A stretch of DNA of 64,000 nucleotides from Flavobacterium chungbukense (GTDB lineage Bacteria; Bacteroidota; Bacteroidia; Flavobacteriales; Flavobacteriaceae), in NCBI RefSeq assembly GCF_020805785.1, contig NZ_JAJGZV010000001.1, positions 620,001 through 684,000 of the forward strand. Direction: 5' to 3'. This document shows, in pieces, positions 8,907-18,259 of this stretch. Under the pieces are notes generated by a model. That model saw only the letters and a program-made list of their open reading frames with translations. It ran no database searches and was not told the origin of the DNA. The number at the start of each line of letters is the position of its first letter. Positions within the stretch are counted from its first letter, which is position 1. Position numbers and translations under genes: made by a program.

Positions 8907-9956
8907 ATGAAAAATAAAACGTTTAATACCAAAGCTTTACTTGTTGCAACTTTGGTTTCTGTATTGACCATTGTACTCGTTTTTTATGGTTCCAGAAAAC
9001 TGCAAAATTTTGATGCAGCATTAGTTACTTATTTATTCGGAACTGTATTTGCTTTCTTCGGAATCGTATATCGTTATACCGTTTGGTTGCAAAGACCTCC
9101 AACTTGGATGTATTTTAAAAGAAGTCTTAAATTCCTTTTTACCGGAAAAGTACTTTCTCATTTATGGTTTTTAGGAAAAGAAACCGCTCAGAATATCGTC
9201 GTTCAAAAATTTATTTACCCAAGAAGCAAATGGCGCTGGTTTGCCCATTTTTGTATTGCTTTAGGATGTTTGTCGGCATTTGCCATAACAATTCCGCTTA
9301 CATTTGGATGGATTCACTTTACGCTCGCACCAAATTCAATTTCTATTTACGAAGCACATTTCTTCGGATTTAAAATGATGGATTTTAAAATAAATTCTTT
9401 TTTGGCTTTCCTGATTTTTCATGCCTTAAACTGGTCTTCGTGGTTAGTTATAATAGGATCTGTTTATTATTTAAGAAGAAGATTAACCAATCCCGGATTA
9501 ATCGCAACACAGACTTTTGAAGGTGATTTATTACCCTTAATTTTATTAATAGCCATTTCTGTAACAGGTTTATGCTTAACATATTCGTATCAATTTATGA
9601 AAGGTTTTGCATATGATTTCTTAGCAGTAATACATGCCGTAACTGTAATCATGTTCTTGATTTGGATTCCGTTTGGCAAATTCTTTCATATCATTCAGCG
9701 CCCCGCGCAAATTGGAGCGCATATTTATAAACAAGAAGGAATTAAACAAGGAATGGCAGTTTGTCCGCATACTGGAGAAGAATTTGCAACCCAGCTTCAT
9801 ATCAATGATTTAAAAATTGTAACCAAAGAATTAGGTTTTGATTTTACTCATGAAGACGGAACTTCTCACCTTGATTTAAGCCCAGAAGGAAAAAGATCGC
9901 GCTTAGCAAAAGCACACTTAAAAGCTAGACTAGAAGGTGGAAATTTATTTGGATAA
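8907..9956 (+). CDS. NarI-like membrane cytochrome b subunit of the nitrate reductase
   Basis: A 349-residue protein with about seven or eight hydrophobic segments and a hydrophilic C-terminal tail. A histidine pair 18 residues apart in VIHAVTVIMFLIWIPFGKFF-H matches the spacing of two heme ligands in NarI (nitrate reductase gamma). Further membrane histidines (FAHF, YEAHFFGF, IFHALNW) could supply the other ligands. It would carry electrons from quinol across the membrane to the iron-sulfur and molybdenum subunits encoded next. The C-terminal tail contains a CPHTGEEF motif of unknown role. Overall similarity to classical NarI is weak, so the cytochrome assignment rests on topology, histidine spacing and context. 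The gene is 26 bases downstream of the transporter. Confidence 0.75.
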   Translation: MKNKTFNTKALLVATLVSVLTIVLVFYGSRKLQNFDAALVTYLFGTVFAFFGIVYRYTVWLQRPPTWMYFKRSLKFLFTGKVLSHLWFLGKETAQNIVVQKFIYPRSKWRWFAHFCIALGCLSAFAITIPLTFGWIHFTLAPNSISIYEAHFFGFKMMDFKINSFLAFLIFHALNWSSWLVIIGSVYYLRRRLTNPGLIATQTFEGDLLPLILLIAISVTGLCLTYSYQFMKGFAYDFLAVIHAVTVIMFLIWIPFGKFFHIIQRPAQIGAHIYKQEGIKQGMAVCPHTGEEFATQLHINDLKIVTKELGFDFTHEDGTSHLDLSPEGKRSRLAKAHLKARLEGGNLFG

Positions 9957-9964
9957 TTATAAAA

Positions 9965-10118
9965 AAGTATTCAGTCGCAGTTTTTAGTTTGCAGCTACTA
10001 ATCTGTAAACCAAGACTGAAAACTGAGACCGAAAACTGAAAACTAAAAAAAGTTTTTAGTCTCAGTTATCAGTTTACTGTTTAAACTGAGACTGGGATTG
10101 AGACTTAAAACTAAAAAA
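9965..10118. repeat. AACTGA/TCAGTTT iterated repeat between cytochrome b and molybdoenzyme genes
   Basis: The spacer is built of many short variants of aactgaaaact and agtttttagtctcagtt in both orientations, so it can fold on itself. It looks like a dispersed intergenic repeat inserted inside the operon rather than a promoter. No TAnnTTTG element was seen near the following start codon. Confidence 0.55.
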
Positions 10119-10119
10119 T

Positions 10120-12336
10120 ATGGCAAAACTACCCGTATCAACTGAAAAAATTATTGAAGCATTTGGACCACATCTAAACTACGCTCCCGTAGATGGTTAT
10201 GACGGAAGAGACGAACCAGATGACGTTGTAAAAACACATTGCTGTTTTTGCGGAATGCAGTGCGGAATTCAGTTATTAGTGAAAGAAAATAAAGTAGTGG
10301 GCTTTGAACCGTGGATGGAATTTCCTTTCAATGAAGGACGTTTGTGTCCAAAAGGAGTTCAAAGATATCTTCAAAATAATCATCCCGACCGACTTTTACA
10401 CCCAATACAAAGAGTAGAAGGAAAAGGTTTTGAAAAAGTTTCTTGGGATGATGCGATGGATAAAACCGTTTCTGAAATTCAAAGAATTCAGGAAAAATAC
10501 GGGAAACATGCTTTTTCGATGTTATCTGGAGTTTCATTAACCAACGAAAAAAGTTATTTAGTTGGAAAATTTGCCCGTGTAGCTTTAAAAACGAGAAATC
10601 TAGATTACAACGGAAGACTTTGTATGGTAAGCGCTGGAGCGGGAAATAAAAAAGCATTTGGTTTAGACCGAGCTTCAAACAATTATTCAGACTTAGAATA
10701 TGCCGAAGTGATCATCGTTACTGGAGCCAATATTAGCGAAACTTTCCCAACCCTAACACATTGGATTTGGAAAGCTAGAGATCGTGGTGCAAAATTAATT
10801 GTAATCGATCCAAGAATGATTCCGCTGGCAAGAACTGCCGATATTCATTTGGATGTAAAACCCGGAACAGATTCTGCTTTATACGGCGCAATGCTGAAAT
10901 ATTTGGTAGATCACGATATGTTGGATCATGATTTTATTGATAACTACACATCAGGATTTCAGGAAACGATTGATGCCGTTAAAGATTATACTTTAGAATG
11001 GGCAGAAGAAGTAACCGGAATTGATAAAGAAAAAATAAAAGCTGCTGCAGAATTATGGGGAAAAGCAAAAACTAGCTTCTTATTGCACGCAAGAGGAATC
11101 GAACATCACTCAAAAGGTGTTGATAATGTTTTAGGTTGTATTAATCTCGTTTTGGCAACAGGAAGAATAGGGAGACCTTATTGTGGTTACGGAACTATCA
11201 CCGGACAAGGAAATGGTCAGGGTGGAAGAGAACACGGTCATAAATGCGATCAATTGCCAGGAAACAGAGATATTGAAAACCCAGAACACAGAAAATATAT
11301 ATCTGAAGTTTGGGGAATCAACGAAAAAGATTTACCCGGAAAAGGACTTACTGCTTATGAAATTATAGAAGCCATTCACAGAGACGAAATAAAAGGATTA
11401 ATATCGATTTGTTTCAATCCGTTAGTTTCACTTCCAAACAATAATTATGTGCGTTCTGCTCTTGAAAAATTAGAGTTTTACGTATGCATTGATTTCTTCT
11501 TAAATGAAACTGCTAGACATGCGGATATTGTTTTAGCAGGATCTTTACAAGAAGAAGAAGAAGGAACAACAACTTCTGCAGAAGGAAGAGTGATTAGAAT
11601 CAGACAAGCGGTTACTCCTCCGGGAGAAGCCAGAACCGATACTTCTATATTATTAGAAATTGCCAAAAGACTGGGTGAAGAAGATAAATTTACTTATGAT
11701 AATAGTGAACAAATTTTCAACGAATTGCGTGTCGCTTCAAAAGGCGGAACAGCAGATTATTTCGGAATCACATATAAAAAAGTAGAAGACAAAATGGGCG
11801 TTTTCTGGCCTTGTCCAACTGAGGATCATCCCGGAACACCAAGACTTTGGGAAGATAAAAAGTTTAAAACGCCAGACGGAAAAGCGCATTTTAATCCCGC
11901 GCCTTATAAACTTCCGGGCGAAGTTACAGATGAAGAATATCCAATAACATTGACAACAGGCCGAGTTGTTTCGCAATATTTAAGCGGAACACAGACCCGT
12001 CGAATTGGAAAACTTGTAGATCAGTTTCCGGAACCAATGTTAGAAATTCATCCGGAATTGGCGGCACAATACGGAATCAAACAAAGAGAATTAGTAAGAG
12101 TGGCAACCCGTAGAGGAGAAGGAATTTTCCCTGCAAATATTGTAGAAACGATTAGAAAAGATACCGTTTTCATTCCGTATCACTGGCCAGGACATAAATC
12201 TGCCAATCAATTAACGCCGGGAACTTTAGATCCGATTTCTAAAATTCCGGAGTTTAAAGTCTGCGCCTGTTTATTAGATCCGCAAGGAAAAATAGCACCG
12301 CCAGCCAAAGAATCTGAAGCGTATGCAAGTGTTTAA
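10120..12336 (+). CDS. Molybdopterin nitrate reductase, catalytic subunit (no Tat signal)
   Basis: A 738-residue Mo-bis-MGD oxidoreductase. An N-terminal [4Fe-4S] motif, C41-x2-C44-x3-C48 with C76 (CCFCGMQCG and RLCPKG), is followed by the molybdenum-ligand region [11 protein letters not shown], where the cysteine is the expected Mo ligand. Later family motifs include [21 protein letters not shown], and a C-terminal dinucleotide-binding domain ends with [14 protein letters not shown]. The length matches NasA/NarB/NapA-type enzymes rather than NarG (about 1200). No twin-arginine signal is visible, so it should act in the cytoplasm. The genes around it encode a membrane cytochrome, a four-cluster ferredoxin and a Rieske protein, which indicates quinol-driven reduction rather than NAD(P)H or ferredoxin. 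Nitrate as substrate is inferred from the two NarK genes upstream and the motifs. Confidence 0.88.
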   Translation: MAKLPVSTEKIIEAFGPHLNYAPVDGYDGRDEPDDVVKTHCCFCGMQCGIQLLVKENKVVGFEPWMEFPFNEGRLCPKGVQRYLQNNHPDRLLHPIQRVEGKGFEKVSWDDAMDKTVSEIQRIQEKYGKHAFSMLSGVSLTNEKSYLVGKFARVALKTRNLDYNGRLCMVSAGAGNKKAFGLDRASNNYSDLEYAEVIIVTGANISETFPTLTHWIWKARDRGAKLIVIDPRMIPLARTADIHLDVKPGTDSALYGAMLKYLVDHDMLDHDFIDNYTSGFQETIDAVKDYTLEWAEEVTGIDKEKIKAAAELWGKAKTSFLLHARGIEHHSKGVDNVLGCINLVLATGRIGRPYCGYGTITGQGNGQGGREHGHKCDQLPGNRDIENPEHRKYISEVWGINEKDLPGKGLTAYEIIEAIHRDEIKGLISICFNPLVSLPNNNYVRSALEKLEFYVCIDFFLNETARHADIVLAGSLQEEEEGTTTSAEGRVIRIRQAVTPPGEARTDTSILLEIAKRLGEEDKFTYDNSEQIFNELRVASKGGTADYFGITYKKVEDKMGVFWPCPTEDHPGTPRLWEDKKFKTPDGKAHFNPAPYKLPGEVTDEEYPITLTTGRVVSQYLSGTQTRRIGKLVDQFPEPMLEIHPELAAQYGIKQRELVRVATRRGEGIFPANIVETIRKDTVFIPYHWPGHKSANQLTPGTLDPISKIPEFKVCACLLDPQGKIAPPAKESEAYASV

Positions 12337-12354
12337 TCTATAAAAAGTGAAGTT

Positions 12355-12924
12355 ATGAATTTGACCAATTTTAATACAAACGAAGAATTTTTTGTAGATA
12401 TGCAACGCTGTATTGGTTGCAAAGCCTGCGAAATGGCCTGCGCCGAATGTGAAACCAATGGCCAGCAAACTTTAATAAGCGTAAATTATGTAGATCGTGC
12501 GTCGACAATTCAAACCACTGTACAGGTTTGTATGCATTGCGAAGATCCTGTTTGTGCAAATGTTTGTCCAGCCGATGCGATTTCGCAAGACGAATTTGGT
12601 GTTGTACACACAGCAAGTACAGAAAGATGTATAGGATGTTCAAACTGTGTTATGGCTTGTCCTTTTGGTGTGCCTAAAAAAGTTGAAGAATACGATTTGA
12701 TGATGAAATGCACGATGTGTTACGACAGAACAAGCGTAGGTAAAAAACCAATGTGTGCTACAGTTTGTCCAAGCGGAGCGTTGTTTTATGGAACAAGAGA
12801 ACAAATCGAAGAAATGAGACCAAATAGTACGCCAGTCAATAATTTTATTTTTGGACAGGAAAAAGTCAAAACAAAAGTGAATATTATGATGCCAAAAGGC
12901 AGTACAGAATTAAGAATTTATTAA
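12355..12924 (+). CDS. Four-cluster ferredoxin subunit (NarH/DmsB-like)
   Basis: A 189-residue iron-sulfur protein with four cysteine groups: [37 protein letters not shown] and CTMCYD with CATVCP. This is the pattern of the electron-transfer subunit of DMSO-reductase-family complexes. It would pass electrons between the membrane cytochrome and the molybdoenzyme. It has no Tat signal and starts 18 bases after the catalytic subunit gene, which places both subunits on the cytoplasmic face. It is smaller than NarH (about 500 residues) and closer in size to DmsB/NrfC/HycB proteins. Confidence 0.9.
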   Translation: MNLTNFNTNEEFFVDMQRCIGCKACEMACAECETNGQQTLISVNYVDRASTIQTTVQVCMHCEDPVCANVCPADAISQDEFGVVHTASTERCIGCSNCVMACPFGVPKKVEEYDLMMKCTMCYDRTSVGKKPMCATVCPSGALFYGTREQIEEMRPNSTPVNNFIFGQEKVKTKVNIMMPKGSTELRIY

Positions 12925-12933
12925 ACTAGAATC

Positions 12934-13446
12934 ATGTCAAAAGAAGATAATTTAAATCAAAACTGGAAAAAAGATTTCCCCATAAAAAAACAGGAATCAA
13001 CTCAGGTCAGCCGACGCGATTTTGCTAAATTCCTGACTTTTGTTTCCGGCGGATTAATGGTAGGAAGCGGATTCGTAACCGCAAAAGCTTTTTTATTGCC
13101 AAAAGAAGAAGTACAAGGAGAGCATTTTATCTGCAATAAAGAAGATGTTCCTGTTGGAGGAACAAGAGGTTTTGTTTTAGAAGGAAGTACAATTCCATAT
13201 ATATTAATTCACTTAGAAAGCGGTGAGTTTAGAGCTTACGAACAAAAATGCACACACCTTTCTTGTTCAGTATATTACAAACCAGGCACTGGAATTATAC
13301 ATTGTCCGTGTCACGAAGGCTCATTTGACGCTTCAACTGGAGATGTTATTGCAGGACCGCCACCACGAGCTTTGCCGCAATTAGAAGTGGTTTTTAAAGA
13401 AAATGCTGTTTTTGTAAAAGCAATGATTGAGAAAAAAGACAGCTAA
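12934..13446 (+). CDS. Tat-targeted Rieske [2Fe-2S] protein of the nitrate reductase operon
   Basis: A 170-residue protein with a twin-arginine motif, SRRDFAKF (about residues 26-33), followed by a hydrophobic anchor (LTFVSGGLMVGSGFVTAKAF). The C-terminal Rieske domain has both cluster motifs, CTHLSC and CPCHEGSF, of the bc1/b6f type. The expected location is membrane-anchored with the cluster facing the periplasm. It lies nine bases after the ferredoxin gene. A periplasm-facing Rieske protein together with a b-type cytochrome recalls bc complexes, and this is not part of classical nitrate reductases. Its redox partner is unknown. Confidence 0.9.
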   Translation: MSKEDNLNQNWKKDFPIKKQESTQVSRRDFAKFLTFVSGGLMVGSGFVTAKAFLLPKEEVQGEHFICNKEDVPVGGTRGFVLEGSTIPYILIHLESGEFRAYEQKCTHLSCSVYYKPGTGIIHCPCHEGSFDASTGDVIAGPPPRALPQLEVVFKENAVFVKAMIEKKDS

Positions 13447-13470
13447 ACTGTATAATTTAAATTTATAGAT

Positions 13471-13719
13471 ATGAGTACTTTTAGACGAAGCCAGAATCGC
13501 GCTAACCCTAATAAGCTGAACAATATACTTTCTACACTTATTTTTATTTTGATTTTAAATGTAAGTATTCAAATTTGGCTTTTATATGCTTCTTTGAATA
13601 ATGCATTAGAAAATAATAAAGAAATATTAATTCCTGCCTTTGCAGCTTCTGCAATACTATTTTTTATTGGTTTTGCATGGCTGTATTATCTTCCAAAAGG
13701 TAATTTTAAAGGAAAGTAA
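13471..13719 (+). CDS. Small two-helix membrane protein at the end of the nitrate reductase operon
   Basis: An 82-residue protein with a basic N-terminus (residues 1-18) and two hydrophobic helices (about 20-43 and 53-75), ending in a lysine-rich tail. It follows the Rieske gene by 24 bases on the same strand, so it probably belongs to the reductase operon and may be a small accessory subunit of the membrane complex. It resembles the small membrane proteins annotated as DUF6755, but I recognise this only loosely. Confidence 0.7.
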   Translation: MSTFRRSQNRANPNKLNNILSTLIFILILNVSIQIWLLYASLNNALENNKEILIPAFAASAILFFIGFAWLYYLPKGNFKGK

Positions 13720-13815
13720 ATCAAACACTTCAACTTTAAAAGCTATTTGATTTTTTCGCTCGGTATGTAAAAGAATTAAGCTAAATTTATATTTTTAAAA
13801 AATTTAGATACTTAA

Positions 13816-13847
13816 TTGATTTAACTAAGTAAAAATACTTATATTTG
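13816..13847 (+). promoter_or_regulatory. moeA promoter with TAAGTA-N4-TACTTA palindrome over the -7 element
   Basis: TAAGTA-AAAA-TACTTA (13826-13841) is a perfect inverted repeat. Its right half runs into the -7 element TATATTTG (13840-13847), and TTG at 13816-13818 can serve as -33. The 12-base string TACTTATATTTG is identical to the one in the nirB promoter. A second ATAAGTA follows at 13850-13856. The expected start near 13853 supports translation from the ATG at 13882. Confidence 0.6.
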
Positions 13848-13881
13848 TAATAAGTATTTTTTGCTTGTAAAAATAACACGA

Positions 13882-15054
13882 ATGATTAAAGTAGAAGATG
13901 CTATAGCGATTATTGAGGCGAATAGCAATAAAATGCCAACAAAGTTCATTGAGGTTAGCAAAGCGTTAGGATATGTTTTGGCAGAAAAAGTAATTTCGCC
14001 AATCGACATGCCACCTTTTCGCCAGTCGGCTATGGATGGTTATGCCTTTACGCACAGCATCAGACATCAATATGATATTGTTGGAATTTCACAGGCTGGA
14101 GATCATTCTAATATAAAATTGAAGCCAAACGAAGCAATTCGAATATTTACAGGCGCTTTTGTTCCAGATAATGCAGATACAGTAGTAATGCAGGAACATG
14201 TAATGGGAAATAAAGATTCAATTTTGATTGCCACAATGCCTGAGAAAAGTGCAAATGTTCGCCCAAAAGGAGAACAAATTGGAAAAGATGAAGTAGTTTT
14301 TGAAGCCAATACTTTAATCACACCTGCGGCAATTGGATTTCTGGCTTGTTTAGGAATCACAGAAGTTGAGGTTTACAAAAAGCCGAAAGTGGCCATTTTA
14401 GTTACAGGAAACGAGTTAGTTGAACCAGGAAAAAAGCTTAAAAAAGGAAAGATATTCGAAAGTAATTCAGTTATGCTTGAAGCAGCACTCGAAACTATAG
14501 GAATCAAAAAAACAAAAGTTTATAGAGTAAAAGATAATTTAAAAGCGACAAAAAATGCGCTTAAAAGTATTCTGAAAAAATATGATGTTGTTTTAATTTC
14601 CGGCGGAATTTCAGTAGGAGATTATGATTTTGTAAAAGAAGCTTTGTTGCAAAACGGCGTTCAGGAATTGTTTTATAAAATCAATCAGAAACCTGGAAAA
14701 CCAATGTTTTTTGGTTCAAAAAATGAAACGCTGGTTTTTGCATTGCCAGGAAACCCAGCTTCATCGCTGACTAACTTTTATATTTATGTTTCGCCCGCAA
14801 TTAAAAACAGATTGGGGTTTTCAGAAATTCATAAAACAAAAGTAGTTCGTAAATTAAATTCGGATATTAAGAATGCTACAGGAAAAACATTATTCTTAAA
14901 AGCAAAATACGACGAAACAAATGTTACAGTTCTCGACGGACAAAGTTCTGCAATGCTTAACACATTTGCTGTAGCAAACAGTTTACTTATTGTTCCGGAA
15001 GATATTCAGGAATATAAAAAAGGTCAATTAGTAACATTACTGCCGATTGATTAG
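13882..15054 (+). CDS. moeA: Molybdopterin molybdenumtransferase MoeA
   Basis: MoeA inserts molybdate into adenylylated molybdopterin. The protein shows the MoeA order: an N-terminal segment with PIDMPPFRQSAMDGYA, the central MoCF-binding domain with ILVTGNELV and LISGGISVGDYDFVKEAL, the FALPGNPASSLTNFY motif, and a C-terminal beta domain. The reading frame is open from a TTG at 13861, but that lies only about eight bases after the predicted transcription start. I chose the ATG at 13882 (390 residues, MIKVEDA), which matches the usual MoeA N-terminus. It heads the molybdenum-cofactor block that serves both nitrate reductases. Confidence 0.94.
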   Translation: MIKVEDAIAIIEANSNKMPTKFIEVSKALGYVLAEKVISPIDMPPFRQSAMDGYAFTHSIRHQYDIVGISQAGDHSNIKLKPNEAIRIFTGAFVPDNADTVVMQEHVMGNKDSILIATMPEKSANVRPKGEQIGKDEVVFEANTLITPAAIGFLACLGITEVEVYKKPKVAILVTGNELVEPGKKLKKGKIFESNSVMLEAALETIGIKKTKVYRVKDNLKATKNALKSILKKYDVVLISGGISVGDYDFVKEALLQNGVQELFYKINQKPGKPMFFGSKNETLVFALPGNPASSLTNFYIYVSPAIKNRLGFSEIHKTKVVRKLNSDIKNATGKTLFLKAKYDETNVTVLDGQSSAMLNTFAVANSLLIVPEDIQEYKKGQLVTLLPID

Positions 15055-15158
15055 AATTATAGAGTAAAGATTTTAAGATAGTTTGCAAAAGGCGCTATAT
15101 AAATAAAAACACATAGCATAACAACTTGAAACAAAATAAAACCTGAAACAAAAAAGTT

Positions 15159-15731
15159 ATGGAAACACTAACAGTATTTATTCTTTGTGGAGGAAAAAGC
15201 TCCAGAATGCAATCAGAAAAAGGATTGGTTTTGTTTCAGGAAAAGCCATTTATAGAACATATTATTCAGGCAATTTTGCCTATTACAGATAAAATAAAAT
15301 TAATTACGGGTTCAAAAGAATATGATTATCTGCAGTATGAAAAAATTCCAGATTTAGTTTTAGACAAAGGTCCGTTGGGCGGAATTTACACGGCTTTATC
15401 ACATTCTGAAACCGAATTCAATCTGATATTAAGTTGTGATATTCCGTTAATTTCAACAGAGTTATTGCAAGAATTAATTTCCAAACATACCCAAGAAGCC
15501 AAAATAACGGTTTTTGCTTCCGAAAGTAAAACACATCCTTTAATCGGGATTTATTCTAAAAGTATTGTTCCGACTATTAAAGAAGCAATCGAGGCGAACA
15601 AATTAAAAATGATGGATTTGCTGCAGAAGTTACCGCATCAAATCATCAATATAGAAGAAAGCGAAAACTTTCATTTAACCAATATTAATTCGGCTGACGA
15701 ATTAAACGATCTGAATATCAATTTAATTTAA
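15159..15731 (+). CDS. mobA: Molybdenum cofactor guanylyltransferase MobA
   Basis: A 190-residue nucleotidyltransferase that joins GMP to the molybdenum cofactor, giving the MGD form used by the DMSO-reductase-family nitrate reductases here. The N-terminal signature LCGGKSSRMQSEKGL, the middle DKGPLGGIYTAL and the SCDIP metal-binding motif are all present. Length is normal for MobA. It lies 104 bases after moeA and five bases before the SUMT gene. Confidence 0.93.
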   Translation: METLTVFILCGGKSSRMQSEKGLVLFQEKPFIEHIIQAILPITDKIKLITGSKEYDYLQYEKIPDLVLDKGPLGGIYTALSHSETEFNLILSCDIPLISTELLQELISKHTQEAKITVFASESKTHPLIGIYSKSIVPTIKEAIEANKLKMMDLLQKLPHQIINIEESENFHLTNINSADELNDLNINLI

Positions 15732-15736
15732 AGACT

Positions 15737-16525
15737 ATGCGAAATTTAAAAACCCCAAAATTGACGATTGTTGGCGCAGGTCCAGGCGATGTTGAATTGA
15801 TTACGATAAAAGCAATTAAAGCTTTAGAAAGTGCCGATGTAGTTTTGTACGATGCATTAGTAAACGAAGAATTACTAGAATATGCATCAAATGCCGAGAT
15901 TGTTTTTGTTGGAAAACGTTTAGGCTGTCACGCTTACACACAAGATCAGATTAACGATTTGATTGTTTCTATGGCCAATATTCACGGGCACGTAGTTCGC
16001 TTGAAAGGTGGTGATTCTTTTGTTTTTGGGCGAGGAAGTGAAGAAATTGATTATGCTGTAAAATTTGGTTTAGAAACAGCTGTTGTTCCAGGGATTTCTT
16101 CTGCTTTGGGCGTTCCGGCTTCGGCAGGAATCAGTTTGACACAGCGTAATATAGCAGAAAGTTTTTGGGTAATTACAGGAACAACTTCTAATCATGAATT
16201 GTCTAAAGATGTTCATTTAGCATCAAAATCGGCTGCGACTGTAGTTATTTTAATGGGAATGCATAAATTAGATGAAATCATCTCGATTTATCAGGAAAAC
16301 AGAAATGATGATCTTCCAATTGCAATTATTCAAAATGGAACGAAAAATTCTGAACAAAAAGTAATTGGAACTGTAAACACAATTACTAAATTGGTATCCG
16401 AAAAGAATATTTCATCACCAGCCATTATCGTAATTGGCGAAGTAGTAAAAAACACTTCCAAATTAACGGAGTATTTTCAAGAACATTTTGATGATGAATT
16501 CATTTTTCAAAATTTAAATTTATAA
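15737..16525 (+). CDS. cobA: Uroporphyrinogen-III C-methyltransferase (SUMT), siroheme branch
   Basis: A 262-residue SAM-dependent methyltransferase making precorrin-2 from uroporphyrinogen III, the first step to siroheme. Family motifs VGAGPGDVELIT, VRLKGGDSFVFGRGSEE and VVPGISSALGVPASAGISLTQR are clear. It is the stand-alone SUMT form without the CysG dehydrogenase/chelatase part, and that second enzyme is not in this window. Its place in a molybdenum-cofactor block makes sense because siroheme is needed by the NirB nitrite reductase encoded at 37040-39553. Confidence 0.93.
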   Translation: MRNLKTPKLTIVGAGPGDVELITIKAIKALESADVVLYDALVNEELLEYASNAEIVFVGKRLGCHAYTQDQINDLIVSMANIHGHVVRLKGGDSFVFGRGSEEIDYAVKFGLETAVVPGISSALGVPASAGISLTQRNIAESFWVITGTTSNHELSKDVHLASKSAATVVILMGMHKLDEIISIYQENRNDDLPIAIIQNGTKNSEQKVIGTVNTITKLVSEKNISSPAIIVIGEVVKNTSKLTEYFQEHFDDEFIFQNLNL

Positions 16526-16527
16526 GA

Positions 16528-16767
16528 ATGATTGAAGTTAAATATTTTGGAGCTGTCGCTGAAAAAACAAAATGTGAATTCGAAAAATTATCTTTTTCCG
16601 AAGAAATATCCTTGCAAAAATTATTGCAGAATTTAAACGAAAAATATGAATTCGAATCATTGACTTTCAGCGTTGCAGTAAATCAAAAAATAGTTTCAAA
16701 AGTTGCTGATTACACTTTGCAAACAAGTGATATTGTAGCTTTGTTGCCGCCATTTGCTGGAGGTTAA
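16528..16767 (+). CDS. moaD: Molybdopterin synthase small subunit MoaD
   Basis: A 79-residue ubiquitin-like sulfur carrier. It ends in LLPPFAGG, with the terminal di-glycine that is adenylylated by MoeB and thiocarboxylated to donate sulfur to precursor Z. It starts two bases after the SUMT stop, and the moeB gene follows 11 bases later. Size and terminus fit MoaD well; overall sequence is otherwise divergent. Confidence 0.9.
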   Translation: MIEVKYFGAVAEKTKCEFEKLSFSEEISLQKLLQNLNEKYEFESLTFSVAVNQKIVSKVADYTLQTSDIVALLPPFAGG

Positions 16768-16778
16768 TTAAAAAAAGA

Positions 16779-17858
16779 ATGAAAGAATCGACGAGATATA
16801 ACCGACAAATTATTCTTCCCGAAATAGGAGAGGAAGGCCAGCTTAAATTATCAAAATCGAAAGTTTTGGTCATTGGTGCAGGTGGTTTAGGCGCGGCAGT
16901 TTTACCTTATTTGGCTGCGGCTGGAGTAGGTGAAATTGGGATTGTTGATGATGATACTGTAGAAATTTCAAATCTTCATCGTCAGGTTATTTACAAAAAT
17001 TCAGGAGTTGGAAAATCAAAAGCTGAAGAAGCTAAATTGATGATTTCAGAATTGAATCCAGAAATAAAAATAAATGCCTTTTCTGAAAAATTGTCTGGTA
17101 AAAATGCTCTTTCACTATTCGAAAAACATGATATTATTGTTGATGCAACAGATAGTATTTCGATAAAATATGTAATAAATGACACTTGTCTGTTAACCAA
17201 TAAACCTATGGTTTATGGATCTGTTTTTAGATTTCAAGGACAGGTTTCGGTGTTCAATTATCAAAACGGACCAACTTACAGATGTCTGTATCCAGATGAA
17301 AATTCGAACACTCTAAATTGTGAAGACGCTGGTGTAATTGGTATTACGGTTGGAACTATTGGTCTGTTTCAAGCGAATGAAGTTCTAAAAATAATTCTCG
17401 GAATTGGAGAAGTTTTAAGTGGAAAAATATTGGTTTACAATATTCTAAACAACGAACAGCAGAAATATGATTTCGAGAAAAGTTCAGATTTTGCAATAAC
17501 AAAAGAAGATTATGAACTGAAGTACAATTCAAATGAAAATCAGATTCAGGAAATACATTTTGAGTCGGTTTTAGATGAAATTGACAATGATGAGGTTCTT
17601 TTCTTGGATGTTAGAAATATTGACGAATCACCTAAAATTACTTTAAAAAATCAAATCCAGATTCCGTTAATGAATTTAGAAAAGGAAATTGAAAAACTGG
17701 ATAAAAACCAGACCATTTATATTTTCTGTCAATCTGGAATAAGAAGTAAAATTGCGATAGAAGTGCTTCAGAAAAATAAGTTTAAGAATATAAAAAGTAT
17801 TGCAGGCGGAGCTTTAGCAATGAAACAATCGTTGCAAGAAAAAATCCATTCCAATTAA
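16779..17858 (+). CDS. moeB: MoeB/ThiF adenylyltransferase with C-terminal rhodanese domain
   Basis: A 359-residue protein that activates MoaD. The N-terminal ThiF/MoeB domain has RYNRQIILPEIGEEGQ, the nucleotide loop GAGGLGAAVLPYLAAAG and DNFxxR-type residues in the following strand (VDDDTVEISNLHRQ). The region YRCLYP to CEDAGVIG holds the conserved cysteine. The C-terminal rhodanese domain (about 265-355) carries the active-site loop CQSGIRS, so the protein can probably supply the sulfur itself (MoeBR type). The structural zinc CxxC pairs of E. coli MoeB are absent, as is common in MoeBR proteins. Confidence 0.92.
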   Translation: MKESTRYNRQIILPEIGEEGQLKLSKSKVLVIGAGGLGAAVLPYLAAAGVGEIGIVDDDTVEISNLHRQVIYKNSGVGKSKAEEAKLMISELNPEIKINAFSEKLSGKNALSLFEKHDIIVDATDSISIKYVINDTCLLTNKPMVYGSVFRFQGQVSVFNYQNGPTYRCLYPDENSNTLNCEDAGVIGITVGTIGLFQANEVLKIILGIGEVLSGKILVYNILNNEQQKYDFEKSSDFAITKEDYELKYNSNENQIQEIHFESVLDEIDNDEVLFLDVRNIDESPKITLKNQIQIPLMNLEKEIEKLDKNQTIYIFCQSGIRSKIAIEVLQKNKFKNIKSIAGGALAMKQSLQEKIHSN

Positions 17859-17873
17859 TAAATAACAACTACT

Positions 17874-18227
17874 ATGAAAAAAGTTATCTTCGGATTGTTT
17901 TTGTCCTTTTGTTTTTCTCAATTTGTTTCTTCACAAACTCAGGTTGATGCTACTGGCGAAACAGAACTTTATGAAGCTTATGATAAAGCAGATAAAGAAT
18001 TGAATAAAGTTTATAATCAGCTGAAAAAGAAATTAGGAACAAAAGATCAGACAGCTTTAGTTGTTGCTCAAAAAGACTGGATAAAGTTTAGAGATTCAAA
18101 TTGTAAATTTAAAAGCTATCCAGAAGGTTACGGTGGTGTTATTGCAAATAAAATGTACGCAGATTGTAGAATGCAGCTCACTATAACTAGAACAAAAGAA
18201 TTGAAAAATTTATTGAAAGGTTTTTAA
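17874..18227 (+). CDS. Secreted DUF1311/LprI-like protein
   Basis: A 117-residue protein with a signal peptide (cleavage near SSQTQ, about residue 21). The mature part has the DUF1311 pattern: helical with paired cysteines, including ELYEAYDKADKELNKVYNQL, QKDWIKFRDSNC and ADCRMQLT. Proteins of this family include lysozyme-inhibitor LprI-like members. It sits in the middle of the molybdenum-cofactor block, 15 bases after moeB, but nothing in it suggests a role in cofactor synthesis. It may be an unrelated gene carried in the operon. Confidence 0.8.
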   Translation: MKKVIFGLFLSFCFSQFVSSQTQVDATGETELYEAYDKADKELNKVYNQLKKKLGTKDQTALVVAQKDWIKFRDSNCKFKSYPEGYGGVIANKMYADCRMQLTITRTKELKNLLKGF

Positions 18228-18259
18228 AGTTCTTAATAATAATTAGCGATAGATTTGTA

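Noticed and set aside
13861..13881. TTG start seven codons upstream for moeA
   Set aside because: It lies about eight bases after the predicted transcription start and has no family support; the ATG at 13882 gives the standard MoeA N-terminus.
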